This document shows, in pieces, positions 10,905 to 22,055 of a DNA stretch of 64,000 nt (position 1 is the stretch's first letter; the number at the start of each line of letters is the position of its first letter). A program made the position numbers and the translations under genes. Source of the DNA: Chaetoderma sp. LZ-2023a (taxonomy: Eukaryota; Mollusca; Caudofoveata; Chaetodermatida; Chaetodermatidae); contig CM067366.1 of assembly GCA_034401795.1 (NCBI GenBank), forward strand, positions 67,540,014 through 67,604,013. Reading direction: 5' to 3'. The notes under the pieces were generated by a model. It saw nothing but the letters and a program-made list of their open reading frames with translations, did no database searches and was not told where the DNA came from.

Positions 10905-11075
10905 TTTGCTCAGCGAATGCATATCCATTTGCAGGCCAAGAGAAGACTATTTTTGAAAATGTATCATTGGAATGCCTGTCTAGATGCTCGAGCCAGGCAT
11001 TCCAGTGATACATTTTCAAAATTAGTCTTCTCTTGGCCTGCAAATGGACATTTCTAAACACCATTGCAGCTTTCA
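10905..11075. repeat. Family A palindromic MITE core
   Basis: Both arms share the variants TATCATTGG / CCAGTGATA and ATGCCTG / CAGGCAT relative to other copies. The TTAA ends are absent. Confidence 0.8.
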
Positions 11076-11539
11076 TCATTGATATACCTTTGTTATATGG
11101 GTGTAATTTGTAACCAGGCAGATTAATCGAGTAATCACGATTATTCTTAAATAATCGATCACGATCACTCAATTTAATAACCGCGCAAGCCTACTCACTG
11201 ATGTGATAAGAGTAAATGTTATTCAGTAGAACAAGGTCCATGCAATCTCATTAGCTGCAGGTTTCAGATTTTTTTCCCAAATTTTTTTTATTTTATAGAT
11301 TTTTTCAGATCACCCGGTCAGAGCCAAATCGGACCAGTAATTTCTGGGATATCCACAGATCCAGAATTTGGTCCATTCCTCATCATGGTTCTTTTATCCA
11401 GATCACGGCTAAAGTCTGGCAATCCTGTACACATTACCTTGTTTGCGTTAGCATCTGAGTATCAGTAGTAGAGATGTGCGTCCATACGTGCGTCTTTATG
11501 CCATATATTTACTACTTAGGACTAGTGAGTAAAAACAAT

Positions 11540-11908
11540 GGCCCTTTCCATTTTTAGCCATACCCCGCCCATTACTAGCTAAGCTCCACCCACACCTCGT
11601 CGTGTTGGGATTGATCGATCCCCGAATGCCCTAGCTATCAATTTCCTGAAAACTATACAGGGAAGCTGTTGAATATTTTGTAACTAATTTGACTGCAACA
11701 GCGCCCAGTCAAATTAGTTTCAAAATATTCAACAGAATATTTATTAAATGGTAAAAGCAAACAATTTGTACAACAACGCATAGACCGTCTTCAAATATGC
11801 GTTCGTGACATACTTATCGACGTCATTCATTATGATGTCATTGTACATACACATCATGCAGTTCATTATGATGTCATATGATGGGTGGGTACGCTGGAAA
11901 GGTGAATT
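11540..11908. repeat. Composite repeat B+ (family B with conserved flanks)
   Basis: The family B palindrome (11666-11743) sits inside a larger unit starting CCCTTTCCATTTTTAGCC, with 'AAGCTCCACCCACACC' and 'GATCGATC', and ending in a region with repeated 'ATTATGATGTCAT' and a terminal CTGGAAAGG. CCTTTCC/GGAAAGG may be short terminal inverted repeats. Similar units lie at 22845, 32242 and 35181. Confidence 0.7.
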
Positions 11909-12289
11909 GTCATTTGCATTCATTTACCTCACGTTTTGGGCTGTAATCACCACATGATGACCCAAAAAGTTGTGTACGCAAACGCTGAACTCAACGCGTA
12001 CGCAAACACGTTAATGGGCATAACCCTATTCAATTGAATAGAAAATGATTTTAAACACAAACACGCTAATGGACACTGTCCTAGTAGGACATGGCAATTT
12101 ATTAAGCTGCTACCCACAGGTAACAAGAGCCATCAGAAGACGGCATATTCCCCCGGATCCAAACATTTAAGATAAACATACATCAAGAGTGGACATACAT
12201 GTAATGTTAATTGTAAAGGACAATATTTTAGAAAAACTAATCAATGAAAAATTAAATCCTGACACTTCATCTCACCTTAAAGAAAGATA

Positions 12290-13062
12290 GATTTGTAAGT
12301 GCAGGTTCAATTCCGTTCAACTATTATTCCCGGACAAGGGAATTTTGATGAAGTTTTTCAAGGGAGATAGCTCAGGAAAATATGGATGATATACAGACGC
12401 ATGGATGTACAGGCATATGGATAGCACATGCACATCTTCAAGTGGTAACGAGAACCCTTACCATGTTACAAAAGAATCACAGCTAAACTGTAGTTGTTTT
12501 GACAAGAAATGATTGATACAGCAGTTCATGTATTGACTTAAAGATATTTAAAGGGGGATAACTCTGTAATGAATACTTTTTTGGCTGTGAAAAAAGCACA
12601 TGCACATCTGCACATGATACTGATAATGTCGACAAAATTTAAAGTTAATCCATTGAGACCTCTAGGAGTTGCGTTGACAAGAAATGATTGTCAGAAATGG
12701 ATGGACTGACAGATGGACACATATATTTTGGGCAGATGGATGGATGTACAGGTATATGGATAGCACATGCACACCTTCATGTGGTAATGATAACACTTAC
12801 TAAGTTTCAAAAGAATCGGAGCTAAACTGTAGGAGTTGCGTTGACAAGAAATGATTGGCATTGCATGTGTCGGCTTTAAGATATTTAAAGGGGGATAACT
12901 TTGTAATGAAAAATTTTTCAGTCGCGAAAAAAACACATGCGCATCTGCACATGATACTGATGATGTGGACAAAATTTTTAATTAATCCATTGAGACCTCT
13001 AGGAATTGCGTTGACAAGACAGGGACGGACGGACGGACGGACGGACATGCTGATCGCTATAC
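12290..13062. repeat. Diverged tandem units ending in (GGAC)n
   Basis: Two units about 338 bases apart share GGATGGATGTACAGG, AGCACATGCACA, AAAGGGGGATAACT and GTTGCGTTGACAAGA. The second ends in a GGAC tetranucleotide run at 13020-13046. Next comes a 'GGGCCTGTCTCGCTCACCTGG' type end near 13105, which links this block to the dispersed repeat family seen at 43.4 kb. Confidence 0.7.
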
Positions 13063-13366
13063 ACCCACCCCGTCTTCCAGACCGGGGGGGGATAACAAAA
13101 GGACAGATGGGCCTGTCTCGCTCACCTGGAAGTTAGGCATTTCAACTCGAAAAGGCATCGCCTATAAGAACCGTATGGTTTGAGCTGAGCAGACATGCTA
13201 AATGTGCTACGTACTGTGCTAAAAAAGAGCAGGACTGGGTACACTGAGGATCATGAAGAACCTAAGGATGCTGGCCGAGAACAAAACACAGGGACCAAAG
13301 AAGAACTGCTGCTGATGCAGGTTACTTACTGTACAATCAATGCATAACACTACCAGTGGTAGCATG

Positions 13367-13599
13367 TAACCCTTTAACACTCATATCAGACAAAAATACC
13401 TTCAGCAGTGGTCTTAAGAAATGTCTATTTGTAGACAAGAGAAGACTATTTTTGAAAATTTAATGAAATGACCGGCTCGATAACTGGGCCAGTAATTTCA
13501 GTGGTAAATTTTCTAAGATGCTCTTCATAGTCTGCAAATGGACATTTTCAGTGAGAAAATTGAAATTTTCTTGAACAAATTCGATGGTTAAATTGTTAA
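13367..13599. repeat. Family A palindromic MITE
   Basis: Left end TAACCCTTTAACACTC and right end GATGGTTAAATTGTTAA are both present. The centre is GGCTCGATAACTGGGCC. A 45-base arm fragment of the same family lies at 13695-13745. Confidence 0.8.
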
Positions 13600-13749
13600 T
13601 AACAGTCTATCACTATCACTACCAAATGACAAGGAAAAAAGTTACGGAGATCATGCGGAGCCAGTTATGTGACAGCTAAGTCAAACACGAATTGTGTTTA
13701 CGTTATCTTGAGAAACGTCCATTTGCAGGCCAAGAGACTTTTGAGCTCA

Positions 13750-15960
13750 GAGTGCCTTTATGCCATGGCAACCATCCGTCCGTCGTCCATCTGTTAACTT
13801 TTCCTTTAAACGACTTCTTCACACGAACCACTTGCCCGATTTCCAGTATATTTGGCCGGAAACATCCTTAGGGTATAGGGATTCAAGTTTGTTCAAACGA
13901 AGCCGATCGGCCCTTTTGGATTTTGTCTTTAAAAATCTCCGAAACTGCTTGGGGAATTGATTCAAAACTCATGAAATATCATCTAGGGCAAGAGGTGAAC
14001 TAAGTTTGTTTCAAGGGAACTTGATTGGCCAAAAAGGTTCAGTGGCCATCCTGGTTTTCATGAAAACCACTTCTCCAGAACCACTGAAGGGATCAGGCCG
14101 AAATTTGGGAGATATGCTTATAGAGACTAAGGGCCATTAGAGTTTGTACAAGGGAAGTTAATCCGTCAAAAAACATGGCCGCCGTTGGCCAATCAAAATG
14201 TAGCATGTTTGGCGGCCATATTGGATTTATTTATTTTGAGGCTGAAATTGTTTTCATACAGGTTTTGGGGTATTCTGATTTCAAATTTGCCATTTTCAAA
14301 ACTGTCTGATAAATGGTGGCGGTCACCTTGGATCATTTTCCCACCAAAAGCTCTCATACTAAAGCAATGGGGAATTTAAAATGTCTTCTTGATAACCATT
14401 GGGCCGATTTCAATTATACTTCGCAGGAACAATCCTTAGGGCACAGAGATTCAGGTTTGTTCAAATGAACACAATCCATATTGGATTTTGACCAATTTTT
14501 TTTAATATCTTTAAAAATCTTCTCCGAAACCGCTTGGGGCATTGATTCAAAATTCATGAAATAAGATCTAGGGGAAAATCTGAAACAAGTTTGTTCAAGG
14601 GAACTTGATTGGCGAAATAGTTTGGCGGCTATCTTGGATGATCTAGTTTTCGCGAAAACGACTTCTCCAGAACCGATAAACGGATCAGGCGGAAATTTGG
14701 CAGATATGATTAGGGACTATGGGCCATTAAAGTTTGTTCAAGGGAAGTTAATGCATCAAAAAACATGGCTGCCATGGGCCAATCAAAATGTAGTGTTTGG
14801 TGGCCATATTGGATTTTTTTATTTGATGGATTTTGAGGCTGAAATAAGTGGCAGGAATCATTCTTAATGCATAAGGATCCAACTTTGTTCAAAGGAAGCG
14901 GATCGGCTAATTTGGCCATCTTGGATTTTGGCGTCTTTAAAAATCTTTTCCGAAATCATTTCAGCGATCGATTCAACAAGAGCTGAACAAAATTTGTTAA
15001 AGGGAACTTGACTGGCCAAATCGTTCCGCGGCCCTCTTGGATGACCTAGTTTTCGAGACAATTTCTTCAGAACTGCTGACCAAATTAGGCCCAAATGTGG
15101 GAGATATCATTTGGGCCTAAGGACAATTAAAGTTTGTTCAAGGGAAGTTGATGGGTAAAAAACATAGCCGCCCTGCTTCGGCTGCCATTTTAGATTTTTT
15201 TATTTGATTGATTTTCAAGCCAAATTTGCTTTTTTATAGGTTTTTGAGTATACTGATTTCAAATTTAACACTCGAAACTGTCGGATAAATGGTTTGTCGG
15301 CCATCTTTGATCCTTTTCCCACCGAAAGCTCCCATACCATATACAAGCAATGGGAAATTTAAAATGTCTTCTCGAGAAGCACTGGACTGATTTCAAGTAT
15401 ATTTGGCAGGAAACATTCTTAGGGCATAGAGATCCATGTTTGTTCAAACAAAGCCGATTGGCCAATTTGGCCTGCGGCGATCTTGAATCTTAGCCACTTT
15501 TTATAAACGTCTAAAAATCTTCGAAACCATTTGGGGGATTGATTTCAAACTCATGAAATATCATCTAGGGCAAGAGGTCAACCAAGTTTGTTCAAGGGAA
15601 TTTGATTGGCCAAATGTTTTGGTGGCCATCTTGGATGACTGAGCTTTCACGAAAACGATTTCTCCAGAACCACTGGACGGGTCAGGACAAAATTTAGGCG
15701 ATATGATTAGGGACTAAAGCCCAGTAGAGTTTGTTCCATGGAGATATATCAAAACAACATGTCTGCCATGAATCAATCAAAATTTTGTTTTTTTTTGGTG
15801 GAAATCTGTTATTTTATATGTATTTCTGATAAAATCATAAAAAGACAACTTATTAACCCCTGGGCCAATTTTAGTAAAACTTGCCTAAAAACTTCTTCAC
15901 AGAAATTTGATGGCACGGGTGTTTGGGAGCCACATTTGTGGCAAATAGACCATTGGAACT
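13750..15960 (+). repeat. Tandem diverged 'AAGATGGCCGCC'-type repeat units
   Basis: At least four units of roughly 430-570 bases follow one another. Landmarks such as 'ACATCCTTAGGG', 'GGCAGGAA.CATTCTTA' and 'GTTTGTTCAAGGGAA' recur near 13860, 14420, 14850 and 15400. Between them lie CCAATCAAAATGTA and GGTGGCCATATTGGATTTTT. Reading frames inside are short and not conserved between units, so I regard the family as non-coding. Confidence 0.7.
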
Positions 15961-15984
15961 AAGGAATGCCACCGATGCATCACC

Positions 15985-16500
15985 ATTGCTGTTGTGTGCC
16001 AATCATATGACCCATGCATAAGTCAAGTCCTGAATTCTTGTCCATATTGCTGAGCTTACCCAGCTTGGAATTGAAATATCCACACATGAACGGGTGCCAT
16101 CTGGCTGGGATAGTAATGGCGGCGCTCAGTTCTGCATAGTAGAAATCCAATATTGATGGATTCTCTGGGTTTTTTCAGTAGTTTGGCCATATGCATTGAC
16201 TATGCGAAACTTACTGGTGTGTTTTCACGTTGGTATAGTCAGGTCGACGAATGAAATGCCATCAGAGACGTATCCAAACCAATGACATGGTCCAATTACG
16301 AAGCCCAAAACCCAGGTATGTGGCCTGATTTTGCTCCAAGAGTACTAGCATGTGGCCTGTCTAAAGTTGCTGCTCTATGAGGGCAGCTACTTTAGTCTCG
16401 TGAATGCATGTATTATTAATCTCATAATAGTGTTCACAGTCTGCGCCAATGGTTTGCCTCATCAATCAGACCGCTTACATTCCATGTAGCGATGGTCTCG
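15985..16500 (-). pseudogene. Non-LTR retrotransposon endonuclease relic
   Basis: On the minus strand the piece IATWNVSGLID (about 16457-16495) matches the start of an apurinic-type endonuclease. FRIVNAYGQTT follows at about 16200 and FYYAELSAAI then GYFNSKLGK at 16055-16130, the last corresponding to the family's 'GDFNA.LG' block with Asp replaced by Tyr. Frameshifts and stops break the reading between blocks. RT is not seen next to it, so the copy is truncated and inactive. Confidence 0.6.
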
Positions 16501-16774
16501 CGTTGTCTGAGGATGTCGAAAACAGTCTCCCTGTGGATCAAAGGTGTGTGTTGGTGGATTATAAACAAAGTATTCAAATCATTCATGGGAACTTATCAAG
16601 TTTATTAGCAGAATATGTACATTAACTGTTACATAAGAGGTTATTGGTCCACCAAAGGCCATTTACAGAACATAATGAAAAGCCTAACAATAGTAGCAGT
16701 ACATGTAATTTATTTCCTCCCCCCCATGTAAGTTTGTCGGTTTAGTTGTCAAGATCTTCCAAACATGGCTTCTG

Positions 16775-16975
16775 CACTGGTGTTAGGGAACATCCATTTG
16801 TAGGCCAGGATAACGCTTTAGAAAGCAAGCTACTGTACAGACCGGCTTGATTACTTACATGCATATGTAGCCATTTATTCCAATGTTAAGTTTTCTAAAA
16901 CATTCTCTTGGCCTGCAAATGGACATGTCTATGAGAAGATTTAATTTTCTTAACTAATTTTGTCCATTAACTGTC
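16775..16975. repeat. Degenerate family A MITE
   Basis: GAACATCCATTTGTAGGCC near 16790 and TTGGCCTGCAAATGGACAT near 16908 are the outer arms. The inner arms have decayed. Confidence 0.6.
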
Positions 16976-17900
16976 TCCACCAACAACTTTCTGTCAAACT
17001 GGTTTAAAAATATTTAGCATGTCCAAAGATATACTCTCTGGAATAGGGTGTCTGCAAAAACTCAGCAGTCAGTCGGTTAAATGATTAAATATCCGTTGTT
17101 GTCATCAACATTGTTCAAACAATAGTTATTGACTTCTTAAATTCGCTAACAGGTATAACAGAATTGATCACAATATTTGATTTCACGTATAAACAAATTC
17201 AATTGTGATCCAGTCCTATAATACACCATTAGATTTCCAATGTTTTGTAAATTAGTCACATATACATGAAGGTATCTTAGTGAAAACATAACGCACAGAC
17301 AATGAGAAACATAACTCAACATGCCAAAATTTCTTATGAAGAAAGGTCCACTGGATTAATAAACTGTACATAAGCTCAACCAACTAGGCCAAAAGGATGA
17401 TGATATCAATAGATGAGAGCGCATAGTTTAGAATGGTCTTCCACAACCCAAATTGCTAGACTTTTGTGACGTATTTTTTTATGTTTTGCCACACCATGTG
17501 TAGTTCGGATCGACCGGTCGGATACCGGCTGTATCCAGCTGAGCTGGGTACGCGGCCCCCGTTCTGGAATCGTTTCCTGAACACGCCCCTCTGGGTAGAG
17601 CCATAAGCGTATATAGGCCTATGGGAGAGATAGCGTGTCAAAAAACGTTTAAGTTTGTTAAAACGTATGATGCGCATGCAAGCGCCAGGACGCTGTTTAT
17701 ATGGAGCGCATAGTTACGACCTAGATAGGATGCCGCTTTTAGTGTACCGAGATGGTACCCTGTAATCCTTATTGATTGCCTGTTCCCATTAAATCTGGCA
17801 TTAATCAAGACCAGAATTTAACAGGCTTTCTAAATATGTAAACCATTTCAAAATCGGTTGAGAAATGGCCGAGTTATCCAGGGAAAACTCTTCTTGATTA
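16976..17900. other. Non-coding upstream of promoter
   Basis: No exon is supported. The phrase 'GAGCGCATAGTT' occurs at 17418 and 17704. The region leads into the promoter cluster at 17918-18061. Confidence 0.4.
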
Positions 17901-17917
17901 TCTTCAAGATATTGCCG

Positions 17918-17925
17918 TGACGTCA
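17918..17925. promoter_or_regulatory. CRE palindrome TGACGTCA
   Basis: A perfect cAMP-response/ATF site 137 bases upstream of the TATA box. A one-mismatch version, TGACATCA, lies at 18040-18047. Confidence 0.6.
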
Positions 17926-17946
17926 TAACCATGTGGACGCAAAAAC

Positions 17947-17969
17947 TTCTAGAATGTTCTAGAACGTTC
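17947..17969. promoter_or_regulatory. Five-pentamer heat-shock element
   Basis: TTC and GAA blocks alternate at perfect five-base spacing (TTCnnGAAnnTTCnnGAAnnTTC) with no mismatch. This is the canonical binding array for trimeric heat-shock factor. It lies about 90 bases upstream of the TATA box, a usual distance for inducible promoters. Confidence 0.75.
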
Positions 17970-17996
17970 AACTACGCTATTATTAGCTGCTCGCTG

Positions 17997-18061
17997 ATTG
18001 GCTGTTGCTCGAACGATGATTGGATAGAGCCTGTGCCTGTGACATCACGAGGAGTATAAAA
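17997..18061 (+). promoter_or_regulatory. Core promoter: two inverted CCAAT boxes and TATA box
   Basis: ATTGG occurs at 17997-18001 and 18019-18023, and TATAAAA at 18055-18061. With the CRE and heat-shock array this makes a compact Pol II promoter reading rightward, with initiation expected near 18085-18095. No coding sequence of known function follows directly, so it may belong to a retroelement LTR or a non-coding leader. Confidence 0.65.
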
Positions 18062-18089
18062 GGAGAAGCGATCCAGTGATCGAGAGCAT

Positions 18090-20209
18090 CCTCGGCCAGG
18101 GGCCGAACAGGTTGGATCTGTACCAGCTACTACAAGCGCAACAGACAATACATGTCTTCCTTCGCTGTCGGGGTTTTATCCCGTAGCATGCAGTTCTCCA
18201 AACCACCGCACTAAAACAATTTTGTAACGCCCCATTTACGGGAGTAATTTGGAACTTCTGATAATTGTTCACGAATACCAACAGCTACATTCGGAACACA
18301 AATTTGAGGTGAGGCCTTTACGGCCTGAATATGTGTCTACAGATGTAGCGGCAGGATGTTCTTTGATAGATGACTCGCCGGATCTGCCGGCCACGCCTAA
18401 AAATGGTATTTCAATCGTTGCCGCACTTACATCGTGTCAGTTCTTTCGACTTTCGACCACAGCAAGTAAACTCTGCCCGGTGCGTCTTCAGAGCTGGTTG
18501 ACGTACCCAGCACCGTAAGCTTTGTTTTGTATCTTCGTTTGCCTCTGACAACCCCCGCTTGTGACGGGTTGTTTACACCTTCCATCCGTGCCATCGGTGT
18601 ACGGGAACTTTCTTCACCACATAGTACTATCGTATCTTTTACTGACTGCTTGTTAGACATTCTATTAGGCCTACAGCGCTAAGCGATGCACTCCCTCCAT
18701 GAGTGCTCTTGCGGAAGTCTTGTTTGCGGAAAACAGCTTGCAGGAACCAACCTTCGGGTACGTTCCAGCTTCCGGAGAGCGCATCATTTCACGTCGACTA
18801 CGGATGAACGTATCAATTTCAGTAACACAGTAGCCTAACTTAGGAATGACTACCAGGTATTCAAGTAACTATACTTCACAGTTTAATTATTTCTCTATAT
18901 AGGTTTTGTTAATTATATTGTATCCGCAAAAACGGTCCCGATGACTAAAAGGAACCGTAACGGTCTTAGGACCGATAGTTATAATTTCTGTATTTGTTGA
19001 TAATTATTATCATTTTCCTCAATGTGTTGCTAACACACTATAGTAGGTTCGTTAACCTGTACTAAAATATATATCTTAATCATTTGACACTGTATTGTTT
19101 GTTCTGGTTAGATTATGTATATATATGGCCAGTGGCCATCCGTTCATATGTTTTGCTTATTCATAGAAAATATAGGACTGCAGTGCATGTAGGAAACACT
19201 ATACAGCAACACTTATATATGCAGCACTTTCTCCCGCCACCAACAATTTTTCACTGAGGTCGCTGTCCGTGTTATAACTCTGTTTAGCCTGGCATGCTAC
19301 CGACTAAACCTTTTCTATACAGCTCGATAGTATAGGTTCAAAACGATTAGACACTGTCTTCATTACATACTGTGTAATATTTTCTTCTTCTCTTCCGGTA
19401 GTGCGATAATCTAGCCCCGCACTCCGGTAAGACTCATAAGTAAGATTTTGTCTCTCTTCGTGCTCCACTCAGCCTTGTGGCTTCTTAATTGTTTGGATGT
19501 CCCTATCCGCACCATGGGCTGATCAGACTCTGGGAAACTATTGGGGTTTCTGAGCGGTGATGGCTAGGGTGTGGTGTCACATACACATTCCCGTGTATCT
19601 TCAGATACTTAGTAATTAGCACTTAAGCCAATGTAGGAAAGCACTGCGAAAACACACGTTTTAATTAATATTTTATTTACTGAACAATCCTCCCGCAACG
19701 CAGTGCAAAACTGGGCAACTTGTATATAAACCTAACGATAGGTAAAACGGTTAGTTCCAGAGGACCCGGTGACGGGCGAGATACGTATTCCCACCAACTT
19801 CCATTAAAATGTCTGGGCATGATATTTAGATCTGCCACGCCCTTGCGGGAAGGACATTTACGGTGGGTATTCGTGTCTCTTACCCCCACCATAACGATAG
19901 AACAATGGTCTAATAATGCTTTCGTGAAATGTAACCCATGTCTTGTAATGTTTTATGTGGTTACGGGGCGGGATGTCTGGATTCTTATCCAGTTCGGAGA
20001 TCTTGCTACGTAACATGTATGAGCGCTGTCTTTAGTATTGATGTCTTGGGGCATCTGTTCTCCGTGACAGCCATGTCTAATAGCTAGGTAGATATCAGCC
20101 AGTTACGGCCTAAAATAATTCTTGTTCTGAAAACAACAAACAGGAATTAAGCAAAGCAGAAGGCCCGCATAAATAAAGCGGCAACTACTAATTCAGCATA
20201 CCAAGAATC
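18090..20209 (+). other. Probable transcribed leader, no gene recognised
   Basis: The sequence downstream of the promoter is less AT-rich than its surroundings and has several small frames, for example 18249-18518, none with a recognisable domain. It may be the leader or LTR of a retroelement whose body lies at 20.8-21.45 kb. No matching second LTR is seen in this window. Confidence 0.35.
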
Positions 20210-20572
20210 ACATAAGACGGTAGAACACCTCAATCAGAAGATGCCTACCATCATCTCTCGAGGCCAGAGCAAGTGACCATTTTTCGTCTCAGAACTGGAC
20301 ACAACAGACTAAACCAACACATGTACAGGCGGTTCCACCTTACGACATCGCCCGCTTGTCCTTGTGGAGAAGCAGAACAGACCACAGAGCACATACTTCA
20401 ATGTTGCAGTATGTATCAGCTGCTGAGAGAAGAGATCTGGCCTTTGTCAACCTCTATTCTTGAAAAGCTGTATGGGCCTGTGGAAGAACTGCAGAAAACC
20501 ACAGATTTCATCTTGAGAACGGCTCTCCAAGTGTGATACCAGCGATCGAAAAGAAGAAGACATAAGACGGTA
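20210..20572 (+). mobile_element. Short retroposed unit with 13-bp target duplication
   Basis: The insert 20223-20559 is flanked by ACATAAGACGGTA at 20210-20222 and 20560-20572. Its 3' end is a GAAAAGAAGAAG tail, so it shows the marks of target-primed reverse transcription. The content is the C-terminal end of a non-LTR polyprotein. A second copy with nearly the same 5' start is at 56832-57161 on the other strand. Confidence 0.85.
20273..20536 (+). CDS. C-terminal fragment of non-LTR polyprotein
   Basis: An intact frame of 87 residues begins MTIFRLRTGHNRLNQH, carries SPACPCGEAEQTTEHILQCC and ends at DFILRTALQV. The LRTGH block and the C-x-C-G...H...C motif are those found after the RNase H or RT region of non-LTR retrotransposons, probably a nucleic-acid-binding knuckle. 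No RT is encoded, so alone it is not an active enzyme; the frame also opens further upstream to about 20225. Whether the small protein is ever made is unknown, but the related copy at 56862 keeps the same frame despite a nine-base in-frame deletion. Confidence 0.7.
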   Translation: MTIFRLRTGHNRLNQHMYRRFHLTTSPACPCGEAEQTTEHILQCCSMYQLLREEIWPLSTSILEKLYGPVEELQKTTDFILRTALQV

Positions 20573-20749
20573 ACGAGGGAATCCATCGGAAATCCCCCGT
20601 CCCATCTTCATGTAAAACACTACGCACCCCTATAGTCATAATATCATTAGGTATGGTCTTTTCTCTCTAAAGCATTTTTGATTGAAATATTAGTGGGCCC
20701 ATTTTTGCCTACTATTCTTATCCCGCTTTAAGCAGTGGCGACACCTTCC

Positions 20750-21178
20750 CAAAACGGAGGCCCGCGCGAGGCACTTGCCTCTCACAAGGATTCACCGATG
20801 ACAGTCCATGCCAGGATAATACTCCTCACCCATCCTTGCACTAGTAGTGCCCGCGTGAGGCACATCACCTTTCGTCTGAAATAACCTTCTTCCTTTCAGC
20901 TTAGAGGTATAATAACTTATATTAAGTTAAATAGTTAAGTCTCGTGTACGGGAGCCTCACTTGCGGGGATACCTCTGCGGACCTACGGGTCTGTGTGGTA
21001 CTTCCGGGAGCCCCATGTTTAGAAGTTCATCTACCTGCCTCTATGTCTCGTATTTTCGTATGCTCTTATTGTAGTTTTATCTAGCATGTTTTTAATTGTT
21101 TAGGTAAACTCATTGTATAGACTTATATTTTTAGGTCAACAAATCAAATCTTGTAAATCCATAGATCACGAAATTGCT
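20750..21178 (+). repeat. Leader homologous to 62674-62950 (inverted)
   Basis: Shared blocks include GCGTGAGGCACATCACCTTTCG, TTATATTAAGTT, GGGGATACCTCTG and GTGGTACTTCCGGGAG, each with a diverged counterpart on the minus strand at 62.7-62.95 kb. GAGGCACTTGCCTC at about 20767 is a perfect short palindrome. A TATATTTTTAG acceptor-like site precedes the reading frame at 21179. Confidence 0.5.
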
Positions 21179-21448
21179 ATGGACAGGCATACTGGTGACA
21201 CAAGCTCGTGGGATGAGACAGTTGTGTTTACTCTTCGCGACAATGGTCGCACGGCCACACCGGAACGATTGAGTTCCACCGGCCTTAGGAGCCGGTTTTT
21301 GTTTCCTGCAGGGCAGTCTCGTACAAGGTCCGTCACCCCGAGACCGGATGCTAACCAGCGTCATCACTCGTCGTGCACTTGCGGCGCAGCGAGTCGACAT
21401 GATACACCGGAACAGCCCGACACTACCCGGCGAGCTACACATGCCTAG
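21179..21448 (+). CDS. Small ORF, element-associated, unknown function
   Basis: Encodes 89 residues starting MDRHTGDTSSWDETVVF, with a serine/arginine-rich middle (SRTRSVTPR) and a CTCGAASR motif near the end. Its relative on the minus strand at 62320-62673 begins MDLVDRHTSDTNSEDET and has CTCNAMER at the same place. Conservation of start, spacing and the C-x-C site between two diverged copies suggests it was once coding. The flanking leader is conserved too, so both probably belong to one kind of retroelement, perhaps the start of a gag-like protein. No named family is recognised. Confidence 0.45.
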   Translation: MDRHTGDTSSWDETVVFTLRDNGRTATPERLSSTGLRSRFLFPAGQSRTRSVTPRPDANQRHHSSCTCGAASRHDTPEQPDTTRRATHA

Positions 21449-21581
21449 CATACAAGTAGCTCTATATATAAAGTTGTGCCACTAAAACGTAATAGTCTAG
21501 TGAATGAAAATTGAAACATGATATTATTATTGCGCTGTCTTCAGACAAATGACATGATTTTAGTGACAGATCAGATGTGAA

Positions 21582-21813
21582 TGAACCATTTAATCTTTAC
21601 ATTTGTTCAAGAAAATTACAATTTTTTCATAGAAAATGTCTATTTGCAGACTAAGAGATTACGTTTTAACCTTTACCCCTGGAATGAATCGCTCGGTTAC
21701 CGAGTCATTCCAGCGGCAAATTGTCAAACATATGCTCTTGGTCTGCAAATGGACATTTCTCGGGACCAGTGCAGAAGCCAACTTTGACCAGCTTGAGTGT
21801 TAAAAGGGTTAAT
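21582..21813. repeat. Family A palindromic MITE
   Basis: Ends GAACCATTTAATC and TTAAAAGGGTTAA. Centre CGCTCGGTTACCGAGTC. Confidence 0.8.
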
Positions 21814-21898
21814 TAACGAAGATTAGTTGATGACTAAATAGAGGATCTTAAACAAGTTACCATTGCTTATCAAACTTATCACACAAGTTTAATACAAC

Positions 21899-22055
21899 AT
21901 TTAAAGGTAGTACCTTTTAAGCCTAACTTAGTTTACTTTGACAATCTTTTACACACAAAAGTGCTTCATTAAACCTGATGAGGTACATTTATGTGCGAAA
22001 GCCTTTCAAAATAAACGACATTCGTCTTAAAAGGTACCACCTTTGAATCACGTTT
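21899..22055. repeat. Imperfect inverted repeat
   Basis: TTTAAAGGTAGTACCTTTTAAG at the left is inverted as CTTAAAAGGTACCACCTTTGAA at the right. ACACACAAAAGTGCTTCATTAA inside resembles CACATAAATGTGCTTCATTAA at 7045. Confidence 0.55.

Noticed and set aside
13750-15960. Several 60-80 codon frames within the 'AAGATGGCCGCC' units
   Set aside because: They are not conserved between the tandem units and carry no domain; the block is a non-coding repeat.
18045-18660. Small frames around the heat-shock promoter
   Set aside because: None has a domain or splice support; one crosses the TATA box itself.
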